A stretch of DNA of 9,007 bases from JACIWB01 sp038818725 (GTDB lineage Archaea; Thermoplasmatota; E2; UBA202; JdFR-43): contig JAWAYL010000038.1 of the NCBI GenBank assembly GCA_038818725.1, positions 1-9,007 of the forward strand, written 5' to 3'. Position numbers and translations under genes: made by a program. Positions 1 through 9,007 of this stretch are shown piece after piece. The stretch's first letter is position 1; the number at the start of each line of letters is the position of its first letter. The notes beneath the pieces were generated by a model. It was given only the letters and a program-made list of their open reading frames with translations, made no database searches and had not been told where the DNA came from.

Positions 1-447
1 TGGGAAGAATATAAAGGAGAAATAAATATATCTGTTGATGGGGAGCATATCATAAGATTTTACAGCATCGATAATGCAGGCAATCAGGAGCAGGAAAAAA
101 ATATAACAATAAAAATAGATACGAGAGCGCCCACAATCCGCATTCGCTCGCCGGAAGAAGGTTACATTTATATAGCATCTAGAAAGATAATTCCAACTCT
201 ATTTGGAAACACATATATAATAGGAAAATTTGTTTCGGAAGCTGAGGCAAATGATACCAGATCTGGTATTTATTATGTTGAATTCTTAATCAATAACCAG
301 ACTCTTTGGAAGGATTATGCCCCTCCTTATAGTATTGAATTACCTCAGGAATTTCCATGTTCATTGAATAAATTAAAAGTTGTTGCTTATGATTTAGCTG
401 GAAATAAAGCGGAGAGTGAAGAAATTTCTTATTTAAAAATAATGTAA
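1..447 (+). CDS. C-terminal end of an Ig-like domain surface protein (5'-truncated by the window edge)
   Basis: The frame is open from base 1 to a TAA at 445-447, giving 148 residues; the start lies outside the window. Residues about 1-40 look like the end of one extracellular beta-sandwich repeat (the stretch HIIRFYSIDNAGNQE, then a KIDTRAP linker). Residues about 41-148 form a second Ig-like module of the type common in bacterial and archaeal adhesins and S-layer-associated proteins, with a GIYYVEFLINNQ strand and a closing LKVVAYDLAGNKAES strand. Four N-glycosylation sequons (N9, N34, N84, N99) and a single cysteine fit an exported archaeal protein. No transmembrane segment or sorting signal is visible at the C-terminus, so any anchor must lie upstream, or the protein is secreted or bound non-covalently. 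Ligand and exact role cannot be inferred. It converges on nusA and is not part of the polymerase operon. The domain class is fairly secure; the function is not. Confidence 0.8.
   Translation, partial: WEEYKGEINISVDGEHIIRFYSIDNAGNQEQEKNITIKIDTRAPTIRIRSPEEGYIYIASRKIIPTLFGNTYIIGKFVSEAEANDTRSGIYYVEFLINNQTLWKDYAPPYSIELPQEFPCSLNKLKVVAYDLAGNKAESEEISYLKIM
434..444 (-). terminator. Possible oligo-T terminator of the RNA polymerase operon
   Basis: About 10 bases past the nusA stop, the minus strand reads CATTATTTTTAAA, with five consecutive T (439 to 435). Archaeal RNA polymerase can terminate at T-rich non-template tracts without a hairpin. This is the first such tract after nusA and lies inside the end of the convergent gene. 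No stem-loop precedes it. This is inference from composition only. Confidence 0.3.
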
Positions 448-454
448 ATTTAAA

Positions 455-871
455 TCATAGCACTTTAAGCTCCTCTATGCCATAATGTCTTTTTGCAATT
501 TCTCTTATTATTTTTATGTTTCTCCCATCTTTTCCAATTGCTTTTCCTTTATCATTTGGATTTACAACAACACTTGCCTTTTTCTCTTTTTCATCAAAAA
601 TTATCTTATCAAGTTTAAATGGCTTGAATAAATTTATTATAAATTGCCTCATATCTGGATCATATTCAACAATTCTAACTTCTTTCTTGAAAATTTCCTC
701 TAATTTTTTTATATTCCTTGCCTCCTTTCCAACAGCTTTCCCGAGCTTTCCCTTTTCAACAATAAATGTTATCCTATCCTCTTTTCCAATACAATCAATT
801 ATAGGTGTGCGAATAAACACTTCAGCTATGGTGATGTAATTCATTTCCTCTTGGGTAAGTTTTATTTTCAT
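455..871 (-). CDS. nusA: Archaeal NusA-like transcription elongation/termination factor (two KH domains)
   Basis: 138 residues, about the usual length of archaeal NusA, which lacks the N-terminal polymerase-binding and S1 domains of bacterial NusA. Two KH RNA-binding modules are visible. KH1 centres on GKLGKAVGKEARNIKKLE (residues about 41-58) and KH2 on DKGKAIGKDGRNIKIIREI (about 107-125). KH2 has the canonical GxxG loop (GKDG, 113-116). In KH1 the second glycine is alanine (GKEA, 48-51). The ATG overlaps the rpl30e stop as ATGA (871-868), so translation is probably coupled; upstream there is only a weak GGGAT. It is the last gene of the operon, in the position usual for archaea. The presumed role is binding nascent RNA during elongation or termination, inferred from family and context. 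Identification is confident. Confidence 0.95.
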   Translation of the reverse strand: MKIKLTQEEMNYITIAEVFIRTPIIDCIGKEDRITFIVEKGKLGKAVGKEARNIKKLEEIFKKEVRIVEYDPDMRQFIINLFKPFKLDKIIFDEKEKKASVVVNPNDKGKAIGKDGRNIKIIREIAKRHYGIEELKVL

Positions 872-1149
872 TTTATCCCAATCAATGAAAGAATGCTTGA
901 CTTTCCTTCTTCAATTATTGCAAGGGCGCTGACTCCAAAAGGTTTTTCGCAAACACTTCCAAGCTCTATATTATTTCCATTATATACATAAACTGGTTTA
1001 TCCTTTGCAATGCTCATTATCTTTTCTTTATTAACGCAATCAGAAGAAATAATTATCGCTTTTACATCGTTTATTTTTTTAATCACCCTTCTGTTACCAA
1101 AAATTACCTTCCCTGTTTTAACAGCCCTTTGTAATTCTTTTTCAATCAT
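868..1149 (-). CDS. rpl30e: Ribosomal protein L30e-family RNA-binding protein
   Basis: 93 residues, close to the usual 95-100 for archaeal L30e. The L7Ae/L30e/S12e/Gadd45 fold is recognisable: TGKVIFGNRRVIKKI near the N-terminus (12-26), a central AIIISSDC strand (31-38), and the conserved ELGSVCEKPFGVSALAI segment (62-78). The family binds kink-turn-like RNA. L30e belongs to the large ribosomal subunit in many archaea, but paralogues of this fold exist, so a non-ribosomal RNA role cannot be excluded. The ATG at 1149 overlaps the rpoA2 stop (ATGA). It is preceded by GAGGTGA (1160-1154), a near-perfect anti-SD match, so the start is firm. A position between rpoA2 and nusA is the classic archaeal arrangement. 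Confidence 0.93.
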   Translation of the reverse strand: MIEKELQRAVKTGKVIFGNRRVIKKINDVKAIIISSDCVNKEKIMSIAKDKPVYVYNGNNIELGSVCEKPFGVSALAIIEEGKSSILSLIGIK

Positions 1150-2327
1150 TTCCTCACCTCGCTTATTTTCTTTATATCAATAGCAAGCTCAACTGATCCT
1201 GTTCCAAGTTGGATTGGCTGTCCAACTATTATATTTTCCGCCACACCTTTAAGCTCATCAACTTCGCCGCGCCTGCTGGCCCTTAAAAGATGGTCAACAG
1301 TAATTTCGAATGCAGCTCTCGCAATAACAGATCCTTTTTCTCCACTCACTCCCTGTCTTCCTATAGGACGAATTGTTCCATCTGATGTCATTATGTCCGC
1401 AACTAGCATGATATGCCGTATATCTACATTTAAACCCTGCTCCTGCAGCGTGGAATAAGCTTCATTTATTATTGCATTCCTCGCTGCCTCTATGCCAAGC
1501 ACGCGATATATTGCATGTATATCATTTGTTGTTGTTCTCGTTTTATCAACCCCTTCTATTTCAAGGACTTCTTCAAAATTGCTTCCCTCCGTATAAATAA
1601 CATATTCATCTCCTTCTCTCCTTATAATAGCTCTCTTTATTCCATCCAATCCCTTTATCTTTACATTTTTTACTTCTTCATGAATTCTTCTTAACTCGCG
1701 ATAGCTTTCTTCTTCGGGCATTACAAATATCTTGCCGTTTTCTTCTTTAACCTCTACTTTGCTAACTTTATTTATTGCATCCATTATCTCAGAAATTTTA
1801 ATTCCTTTCCTTTCCATTGCTTTTTTATCAGGAATTATAGCAATTCTCATATTGCTTATTTCTGCTTCTACATCTGCAATATCTATCAAGCGAGTTATTT
1901 CAATTTTATTGGCTATTTCTTTTGCTTTTTCTTTATTTACTTTATACATCCCTTCAAGATAAACATTCATCATAGGGGTAGATGGCTCACTTCTTGCATC
2001 AACTATTTCAATAAGTCTTGGCAATCCAAGAGTTACATTTATTTCTGCCACTCCTGCATAGTGGAATGTCCTCATTGTCATCTGTGTGCCTGGCTCTCCT
2101 ATTGACTGAGCTGCAACTATTCCACATGCTTCATGAGGATCAATTATGCTCCTATTATATTCTTCAACCGCAATCTCAACTAAATTATTTATTTTATCCT
2201 CAAGCCCATTTTCCTTAACTTTCTGGACTAGCTCTTCTATTATTTTATCTGGTAAATATTCATTTTTTTCTTTCAGCAATTTTCTTATTTTTTCCTCTAT
2301 ACTTAATTCCTTCTTTGCTTTACCCAT
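1146..2327 (-). CDS. rpoA2: DNA-directed RNA polymerase subunit A''
   Basis: Carries the C-terminal third of the largest polymerase subunit. From the ATG at 2327 it is 393 residues, normal for A''. After a charged helical N-terminus (about 1-60) comes DPHEACGIVAAQSIGEPG and the trigger-loop segment IGEPGTQMTMRTFHYAGV (76-93), which closes over the incoming NTP. The middle (about 100-260) is the jaw/cleft region. The C-terminal part of the clamp is marked by RHIMLVADIMTSDGTIRPIG (304-323) and GVAENIIVGQPIQLGTG (361-377). The frame is open to a GTG at 2336 (three more codons). I prefer the ATG because AGGTG sits 6 nt upstream of it, the GTG would lie inside that ribosome-binding site, and the ATG shares its A with the rpoA1 stop (TAATG). 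It must assemble with A' to make a complete active site. Its stop overlaps rpl30e by 4 nt. Confidence 0.97.
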   Translation of the reverse strand: MGKAKKELSIEEKIRKLLKEKNEYLPDKIIEELVQKVKENGLEDKINNLVEIAVEEYNRSIIDPHEACGIVAAQSIGEPGTQMTMRTFHYAGVAEINVTLGLPRLIEIVDARSEPSTPMMNVYLEGMYKVNKEKAKEIANKIEITRLIDIADVEAEISNMRIAIIPDKKAMERKGIKISEIMDAINKVSKVEVKEENGKIFVMPEEESYRELRRIHEEVKNVKIKGLDGIKRAIIRREGDEYVIYTEGSNFEEVLEIEGVDKTRTTTNDIHAIYRVLGIEAARNAIINEAYSTLQEQGLNVDIRHIMLVADIMTSDGTIRPIGRQGVSGEKGSVIARAAFEITVDHLLRASRRGEVDELKGVAENIIVGQPIQLGTGSVELAIDIKKISEVRK

Positions 2328-4951
2328 TATGACCACCTTATGATTCTCTCTATATCAACAGCTTTACCTCTGACACTTTTCATAGGATCGACGCCGTCTT
2401 CACCATAAATAAACTGAATTATCTCGCCAGTTGTTGTCCTTACAGTCCCATCTTCCTCAACCTTAACATTTTCAAGAGCGTTTATTAGACGTCGCTGCAT
2501 ATATCCGCTTCTTGAAGTTCTTACTGCAGTATCAACAAGCCCCTCTCTTCCTCCCATTGAATGGAAGAAATATTCTGTTGGCTTAAGTCCTTTTTTATAA
2601 CTTGATGTAATAAAACCTTTTGCCTCCGCCCCCAGGTCACCCTTCTCAAAATGTGAAAGAGTTCTATTCCTATATCCTCTACTTATCCTCTCGCCTCTCA
2701 CCGCCTGCTGACCTAAGCAGCCAGCCATTTGGCTAAGGTTAAGCATGCTTCCTCTGGCTCCTGACCTCGCCATTATAACCGCGGAATTGTCCATTCCAAG
2801 ATGTTTGCTTGCTATTTCTCCTGTTTGGTCTCTTGCTCTTCCCGTTACACGCATTATTTCCATTTCAAGTGTTTCTTCTATGCTTCTTCCTGGTATTTGC
2901 TCAAGCTCGCCATTATTATATGCTCTTATAAGCTCTTCTATTTTTTCCTTTGCCCTTTCAAGTTGCTCCTCAATTTGCAACCTTGCTTCTTCTGGTATAT
3001 CTTCATCATCTATACCAGTTGTAAATCCAAATTTGCTAACAACTGTAATTGCCATTTTTGTCAACTTATCGATAAATTCGCTTGCTTTATCAGAACCAAG
3101 TTTTCTTGCTATATATTCAACTATCTCTCCTTTAAATGCGCCAACACTTTTTTCATCTATTGTACCGCATACTAATTTGCCATCTCTTATAATTACATAT
3201 GCATCATATGGACAATTTTCCTTCAAACATTTTTCGCAACCAACGCATGTTTTTGCTTTATATTCGAGATTTATATTCTCTGGAAGAAGTTTGCTGAATA
3301 TTTCCTTTCCACTCATTTTATCTTTTACTTCTCCTTTATAGCCAGCTGATGAAAGAATGTCTATAGCATCTTCCTTGCTAAATTCTCTATCCTTATATGT
3401 GAGAAGGAAACATCCAGTAATATGGTCATGTATAGCTCCTATTATTGCTCCTCCAAACCTAGGACTTAAAATATGCTCCTGCACCTTCATTAAAATTTCT
3501 GCCTCCGCCCTCGCCTCTTCACTTTGCAAAACATGCAGGTTCATCTCATCTCCATCAAAGTCTGCATTGTATGGTGGACAGACTGCAAGGTTAAGACGGA
3601 ATGTTTTATAAGGCAAAATTTTTGCTTTATGAGCCATCATTGACATTCTATGCAAAGAAGGCTGCCTGTTGAAAAGAACAATATCTCCATCTTGCAATTG
3701 CCTCTCAACTATTGAACCTATTTCAAGTTTTTCAGCAACCGCTTCAGCATTTTCCGGAGTAACCTTTATCCTTCTCCCATCCGGCCTTATTACGTAATTC
3801 ACTCCAGCTACATAAACAACGCCAGCTGGCGGGATGGGGGATGGACCTCTCCTTACAAGCTCCTTCATTTTCTCTATGTTATAGGGATTCACTATAACAG
3901 GCACAGTTAGCTCCCTTGCAACGACTATTGGCACACCAACTTCATTTATGCTTATATTTGGGTCAGGTGAAATTACTGTGCGGGATGAAAAATTCACTCT
4001 TTTTCCTGATAAATTGCTTCTAAATCTCCCTTCTTTTCCTTTTAGCCTTTGTGCAAGCGTTTTTAAGGAGCGACCGCTTCTATGTTTTGCGGGAGGTATG
4101 CCTGCTGTTTGATTATCAAAATAAGTTGTAATATGGTATTGGAGTAATTCCCATAAATCTTCAACAATAAGCTGAGGGGCACCAGCATCTCTATTCTCCT
4201 GCAATCTCTGATTTATCCTTATTATATCGACAAGTTTATGGGTTAAATCATCCTCGCTTCTTTCACCTGTCTCAAGAGTTATTGAAGGACGGGTTGTAAC
4301 TGGTGGAACTGGCAAAACTGTTAGGACCATCCATTCTGGACGTGCATAATCTGGATTTATATCAAGCAACTTTAAGTCATCACCTAAAGCTTCGCTGACT
4401 TTTTCCATCCATTCCCTTACTTCAGCAGGTGTCATTTTATGTCCACCTTCTCTGAAAGTTGTTGGTTTGTCAAGCTCTACTGGCAATTTTTCTTTTCCAC
4501 AATATGGACATACGGTTGTTTTTTCTGCATCTTTTGCAAGTTCTTTTGCAAGATATGATGTATTTCCTCCTATTTTAATAGTTTTTTCATATTCGTTTCT
4601 GTATTTTTCTATTTCCTTTTCAGTCAGGAGTATTTTTCCACATCCCCTGCAAGTTGCTTTCATTATATTATGAATTGTCTTTACAAAACCAACATGTATT
4701 ATTGGCATTGCAAGCTCAATATGACCAAAATGACCGGGACAATCTCTTACTCCTTGCCCGCATGTCTTGCATCTTAGCCCTGGCTCAATTACCCCAAGCC
4801 TAGTGTCCATAAGACCCATGTCAATTGGAAAACCATCTTCATTATATGTATCTGGAGTTATAACTCTTGTAGCTGACATCTTTCTTATTTTTTCTGGTGA
4901 TAGCAGACCAAACTCAATTTTACCTATTAGTTTTTTTGAGATGCTAACCAT
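2327..4951 (-). CDS. rpoA1: DNA-directed RNA polymerase subunit A'
   Basis: 874 residues, typical for archaeal A'; holds the clamp, active site and bridge helix. The first zinc site is C61-x2-C64-x6-C71-x2-H74 (CKTCGQGVRDCPGHFGH). A second clamp-core site is C101/C104 with C148/C151. LTVLPVPPVTTRPSIT (210-225) and the lid/rudder region with GKEGRFRSNLSGKRVNFSSR (305-324) follow. The catalytic motif NADFDGD (462-468) supplies the three Mg-binding aspartates D464, D466 and D468. A four-cysteine patch, C569, C572, C575 and C580, lies in the pore/funnel region. The bridge helix is at about 791-822 (HSMGGREGLVDTAVRTSRSG). The chain stops just before the trigger loop, at the usual archaeal A'/A'' split. 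The ATG abuts the rpoB stop (TAAATG) with AAGGGG 9 nt upstream. All key residues are intact. Confidence 0.98.
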   Translation of the reverse strand: MVSISKKLIGKIEFGLLSPEKIRKMSATRVITPDTYNEDGFPIDMGLMDTRLGVIEPGLRCKTCGQGVRDCPGHFGHIELAMPIIHVGFVKTIHNIMKATCRGCGKILLTEKEIEKYRNEYEKTIKIGGNTSYLAKELAKDAEKTTVCPYCGKEKLPVELDKPTTFREGGHKMTPAEVREWMEKVSEALGDDLKLLDINPDYARPEWMVLTVLPVPPVTTRPSITLETGERSEDDLTHKLVDIIRINQRLQENRDAGAPQLIVEDLWELLQYHITTYFDNQTAGIPPAKHRSGRSLKTLAQRLKGKEGRFRSNLSGKRVNFSSRTVISPDPNISINEVGVPIVVARELTVPVIVNPYNIEKMKELVRRGPSPIPPAGVVYVAGVNYVIRPDGRRIKVTPENAEAVAEKLEIGSIVERQLQDGDIVLFNRQPSLHRMSMMAHKAKILPYKTFRLNLAVCPPYNADFDGDEMNLHVLQSEEARAEAEILMKVQEHILSPRFGGAIIGAIHDHITGCFLLTYKDREFSKEDAIDILSSAGYKGEVKDKMSGKEIFSKLLPENINLEYKAKTCVGCEKCLKENCPYDAYVIIRDGKLVCGTIDEKSVGAFKGEIVEYIARKLGSDKASEFIDKLTKMAITVVSKFGFTTGIDDEDIPEEARLQIEEQLERAKEKIEELIRAYNNGELEQIPGRSIEETLEMEIMRVTGRARDQTGEIASKHLGMDNSAVIMARSGARGSMLNLSQMAGCLGQQAVRGERISRGYRNRTLSHFEKGDLGAEAKGFITSSYKKGLKPTEYFFHSMGGREGLVDTAVRTSRSGYMQRRLINALENVKVEEDGTVRTTTGEIIQFIYGEDGVDPMKSVRGKAVDIERIIRWS
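2332..2339 (-). promoter_or_regulatory. Ribosome-binding site that decides the rpoA2 start
   Basis: The minus strand reads AAGGTGGTCATAATG. AGGTG (2338-2334) matches the archaeal 16S anti-SD and is followed by a 6-nt spacer to the ATG at 2327. The competing GTG at 2336 lies within this motif and has no site of its own. Confidence 0.65.
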
Positions 4952-8328
<3,377 letters not shown>

Positions 8329-8332
<4 letters not shown>

Positions 8333-8574
8333 TCTATCCCCTTCGCAACAACTAAGCGATATACAACGCTTTTTCCAGCAGTTGGACTATTTCTTATAAT
8401 CTTTATTACATCCCCTTCTTTTGCTCCTATTGCTTTTACAACAGGATCATCGAGAAGTATTCTTGGCAAATTTTCTTTTGAAATATTATAAGCTTTGAGA
8501 AGTTTTTCCACTTCCTCCTCTTTCAAGACTTCATGCTGGGGCACAAGTATATGCTTTAATATGTCTAATTTCAT
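8329..8574 (-). CDS. rpoH: DNA-directed RNA polymerase subunit H (Rpb5 C-terminal-domain homologue)
   Basis: 81 residues, the usual size of archaeal subunit H, which corresponds only to the C-terminal domain of eukaryotic Rpb5. Diagnostic stretches are KHILVPQHEVL (7-17), LPRILLDDPVVKAIGAKEGD (36-55) and IIRNSPTAGKSVVYRLV (59-75). It sits at the lower jaw of the polymerase. This is unrelated to the bacterial sigma-32 gene also called rpoH. It is the first gene of the operon. The ATG at 8574 is preceded by GGGAGG (8583-8578) with a short 3-nt spacer, and no better in-frame start is seen. Its stop overlaps rpoB by 4 nt, implying coupled translation. The promoter must lie within the short divergent region upstream. 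Confidence 0.96.
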
Positions 8575-8585
8575 CTTCCTCCCAC

Positions 8586-8614
8586 TTTATATAGAACATA
8601 TATTTTAATTTTTT
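8586..8614 (-). promoter_or_regulatory. AT-rich TATA-like promoter region for the polymerase operon (may also serve the divergent gene)
   Basis: The minus strand reads AAAAAATTAAAATATATG and then CTATATAAA within 40 nt upstream of the rpoH ATG. An archaeal TATA box centred near 8603-8608 would place transcription start about 25 nt downstream, at about 8576-8582, giving a very short leader that may cut into the GGGAGG site. The nearer TATATAAA (8593-8586) is too close to the ATG to serve rpoH. Read on the plus strand, TTTATATA could drive the divergent transposase-like gene. Assigned by composition and spacing only. Confidence 0.4.
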
Positions 8615-8615
8615 G

Positions 8616-8639
8616 GCTCGAAAAGTAGCTCCGAAAGTG
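8616..8639. repeat. Imperfect 12-bp tandem repeat upstream of the operon promoter
   Basis: GCTCGAAAAGTA (8616-8627) is followed directly by GCTCCGAAAGTG (8628-8639), identical at 9 of 12 positions. It lies just upstream of the TATA-like tract as seen from rpoH, where regulators or basal factors could bind. Two copies in short AT-rich DNA could also be chance. Confidence 0.35.
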
Positions 8640-8657
8640 AAAATTTAGAAAAAAATA

Positions 8658-8718
8658 TTGCCTGAGGCAAATCCCCAAATTATGAAATTGAAAAGGGAGG
8701 GGATGAAGCCTCAGGCAA
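8658..8718 (+). repeat. Interrupted inverted repeat enclosing the transposase-like gene's ribosome-binding site
   Basis: TTGCCTGAGGC (8658-8668) is perfectly complementary to GCCTCAGGCAA (8708-8718), giving 11 bp. Inside these arms, ATCCCC (8671-8676) is perfectly complementary to GGGGAT (8699-8704), giving 6 more pairs across a 2/3-nt internal loop. The apical loop is 8677-8698. In RNA this would be a long, partly GC-rich hairpin that pairs the GGGG of the Shine-Dalgarno sequence and the first two bases of the ATG at 8703. The complementarity is seen directly; the regulatory role is inference. Insertion sequences such as IS10 and IS50 use hairpins of this kind to block translation from read-through transcripts. 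Confidence 0.65.
8695..8702 (+). promoter_or_regulatory. Ribosome-binding site deciding the transposase-like start
   Basis: GGGAGGGG immediately precedes the ATG at 8703; GGAGG matches the archaeal anti-SD, with a spacer of only 2 nt. The rpoH start in this window has a similarly short 3-nt spacer. The earlier in-frame candidates, TTG at 8658 and ATG at 8682, have no such motif, so 8703 is the best start. Confidence 0.5.
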
Positions 8719-9007
8719 AAAATAAATCTTTAAGGAAATTAAATAGATTTTCATTTCGTTTAATAGATGGCAAAATAGATTTTCATACCAGATATAACTC
8801 ATTATATAAAGATGATGAATTTTTAGCTTCTCTTATCTATCTTTCAATTAGAAATGGATATCCAGAAAATGGCTGTAAAAGATTAAGAAAAATAGCAAAT
8901 AAAACATTCCAGATGCAGATACTTTTTATGAGAGATTAAAGAAGAAAAGCATGCAAGAAATAAGAACTGAATTTTGGAATATACAAAAAGATATAATTGG
9001 GATAATT
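8703..9007 (+). pseudogene. Transposase-like gene, N-terminal part, with apparent frameshift near 8904
   Basis: From the ATG at 8703 the first frame runs to about 8903 and then hits TAA at 8937-8939. From 8903 a second frame (-1 relative to the first) is open for 35 codons to the window end, reading NIPDADTFYERLKKKSMQEI and onward. Joined, the protein passes from KDDEFLASLIYLSIRNGYPE to RLRKIANK to NIPDADTFYERLKK. That helical region recalls the N-terminal part of archaeal DDE (IS4-like) transposases; this is family-level recall only, and the catalytic region lies beyond the window. One A missing from the AAAA run at 8901-8904 would explain the shift. The gene is divergent from rpoH and may be the left part of an insertion sequence. 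The frame is also open upstream to a TTG at 8658. A sequencing error in the A run, or a non-transposase protein, remains possible. Confidence 0.5.

Noticed and set aside
445..455. AT palindromes (TAAATTTA, ATTTAAAT) between the convergent genes as an operator or attachment site
   Set aside because: Short AT-only palindromes are expected by chance in this AT-rich DNA and have no supporting context.
3212..3247. A ferredoxin domain fused into A'
   Set aside because: There is only one short cysteine cluster within otherwise normal A' sequence, with no second cluster or full ferredoxin fold.
2745..3341. A 198-codon plus-strand open frame antisense to rpoA1
   Set aside because: It is a shadow of the conserved A' coding sequence. 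Its composition (Ser/Leu/Ile-rich) is what antisense of a purine-rich gene gives, and the rpoA1 frame is unmistakable.
8575..8702. A tRNA, small RNA or CRISPR leader in the divergent region
   Set aside because: There is no cloverleaf, no B-box-like motif and no repeat-spacer periodicity; the region is explained by promoter-like AT tracts and the inverted repeat.
8885..8910. Programmed -1 ribosomal frameshift in the transposase-like gene
   Set aside because: No canonical slippery heptamer is in register. The -1 frame has a TAA at 8900-8902, so a slip on the upstream A run (8888-8892) would terminate. A one-base loss in 8901-8904 fits better.

Overview
This window is archaeal. Most of it is a six-gene RNA polymerase operon on the minus strand. 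Reading from high to low coordinates, the order is rpoH (subunit H), rpoB (unsplit subunit B), rpoA1 (A'), rpoA2 (A''), rpl30e (L30e-family ribosomal protein) and nusA (short archaeal NusA with two KH domains). The largest subunit is split into A' and A'', there is a small H subunit, and NusA is short; all three are archaeal traits. B is one intact 1126-residue chain, which argues against the methanogen, haloarchaeal and Archaeoglobus groups that split it. From memory, the A' N-terminus and active-site region read most like Thermoplasmata-type proteins. The DNA is AT-rich by eye, with frequent ATA (Ile) and AGA/AGG (Arg) codons and purine-rich coding strands. A Thermoplasmata-related, possibly thermophilic euryarchaeon is the best guess, but the sequence alone does not prove it.

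Layout: 1-447 (+) is the C-terminal end of a secreted, Ig-like surface protein whose start lies outside the window. It converges on nusA with only 7 bp between the two stop codons. From 455 to 8574 (-) the RNA polymerase operon runs without a real intergenic gap: every junction overlaps by 1 or 4 nt or abuts exactly. Region 8575-8702 is the divergent control region. It holds AT-rich TATA-like DNA, a short tandem repeat and one arm of a strong inverted repeat. From 8703 to the window end (+) is the 5' part of a transposase-like gene that appears frameshifted near position 8904.

The operon genes act together. H, B, A' and A'' form much of the RNA polymerase, including the catalytic centre: the Mg-binding Asp triad and bridge helix are in A', the trigger loop is in A'', and the conserved lysines are in B. 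NusA is presumed to act on elongation or termination, and L30e on the ribosome or another RNA. The usual continuation into rps12, rps7 and EF-2 is absent next to nusA.

The operon itself is ordinary. The most interesting structure is an interrupted inverted repeat (8658-8718) around the ribosome-binding site and ATG of the transposase-like gene. It looks like a translational lock against read-through transcription. I found no CRISPR array, tRNA, rRNA or defence system.
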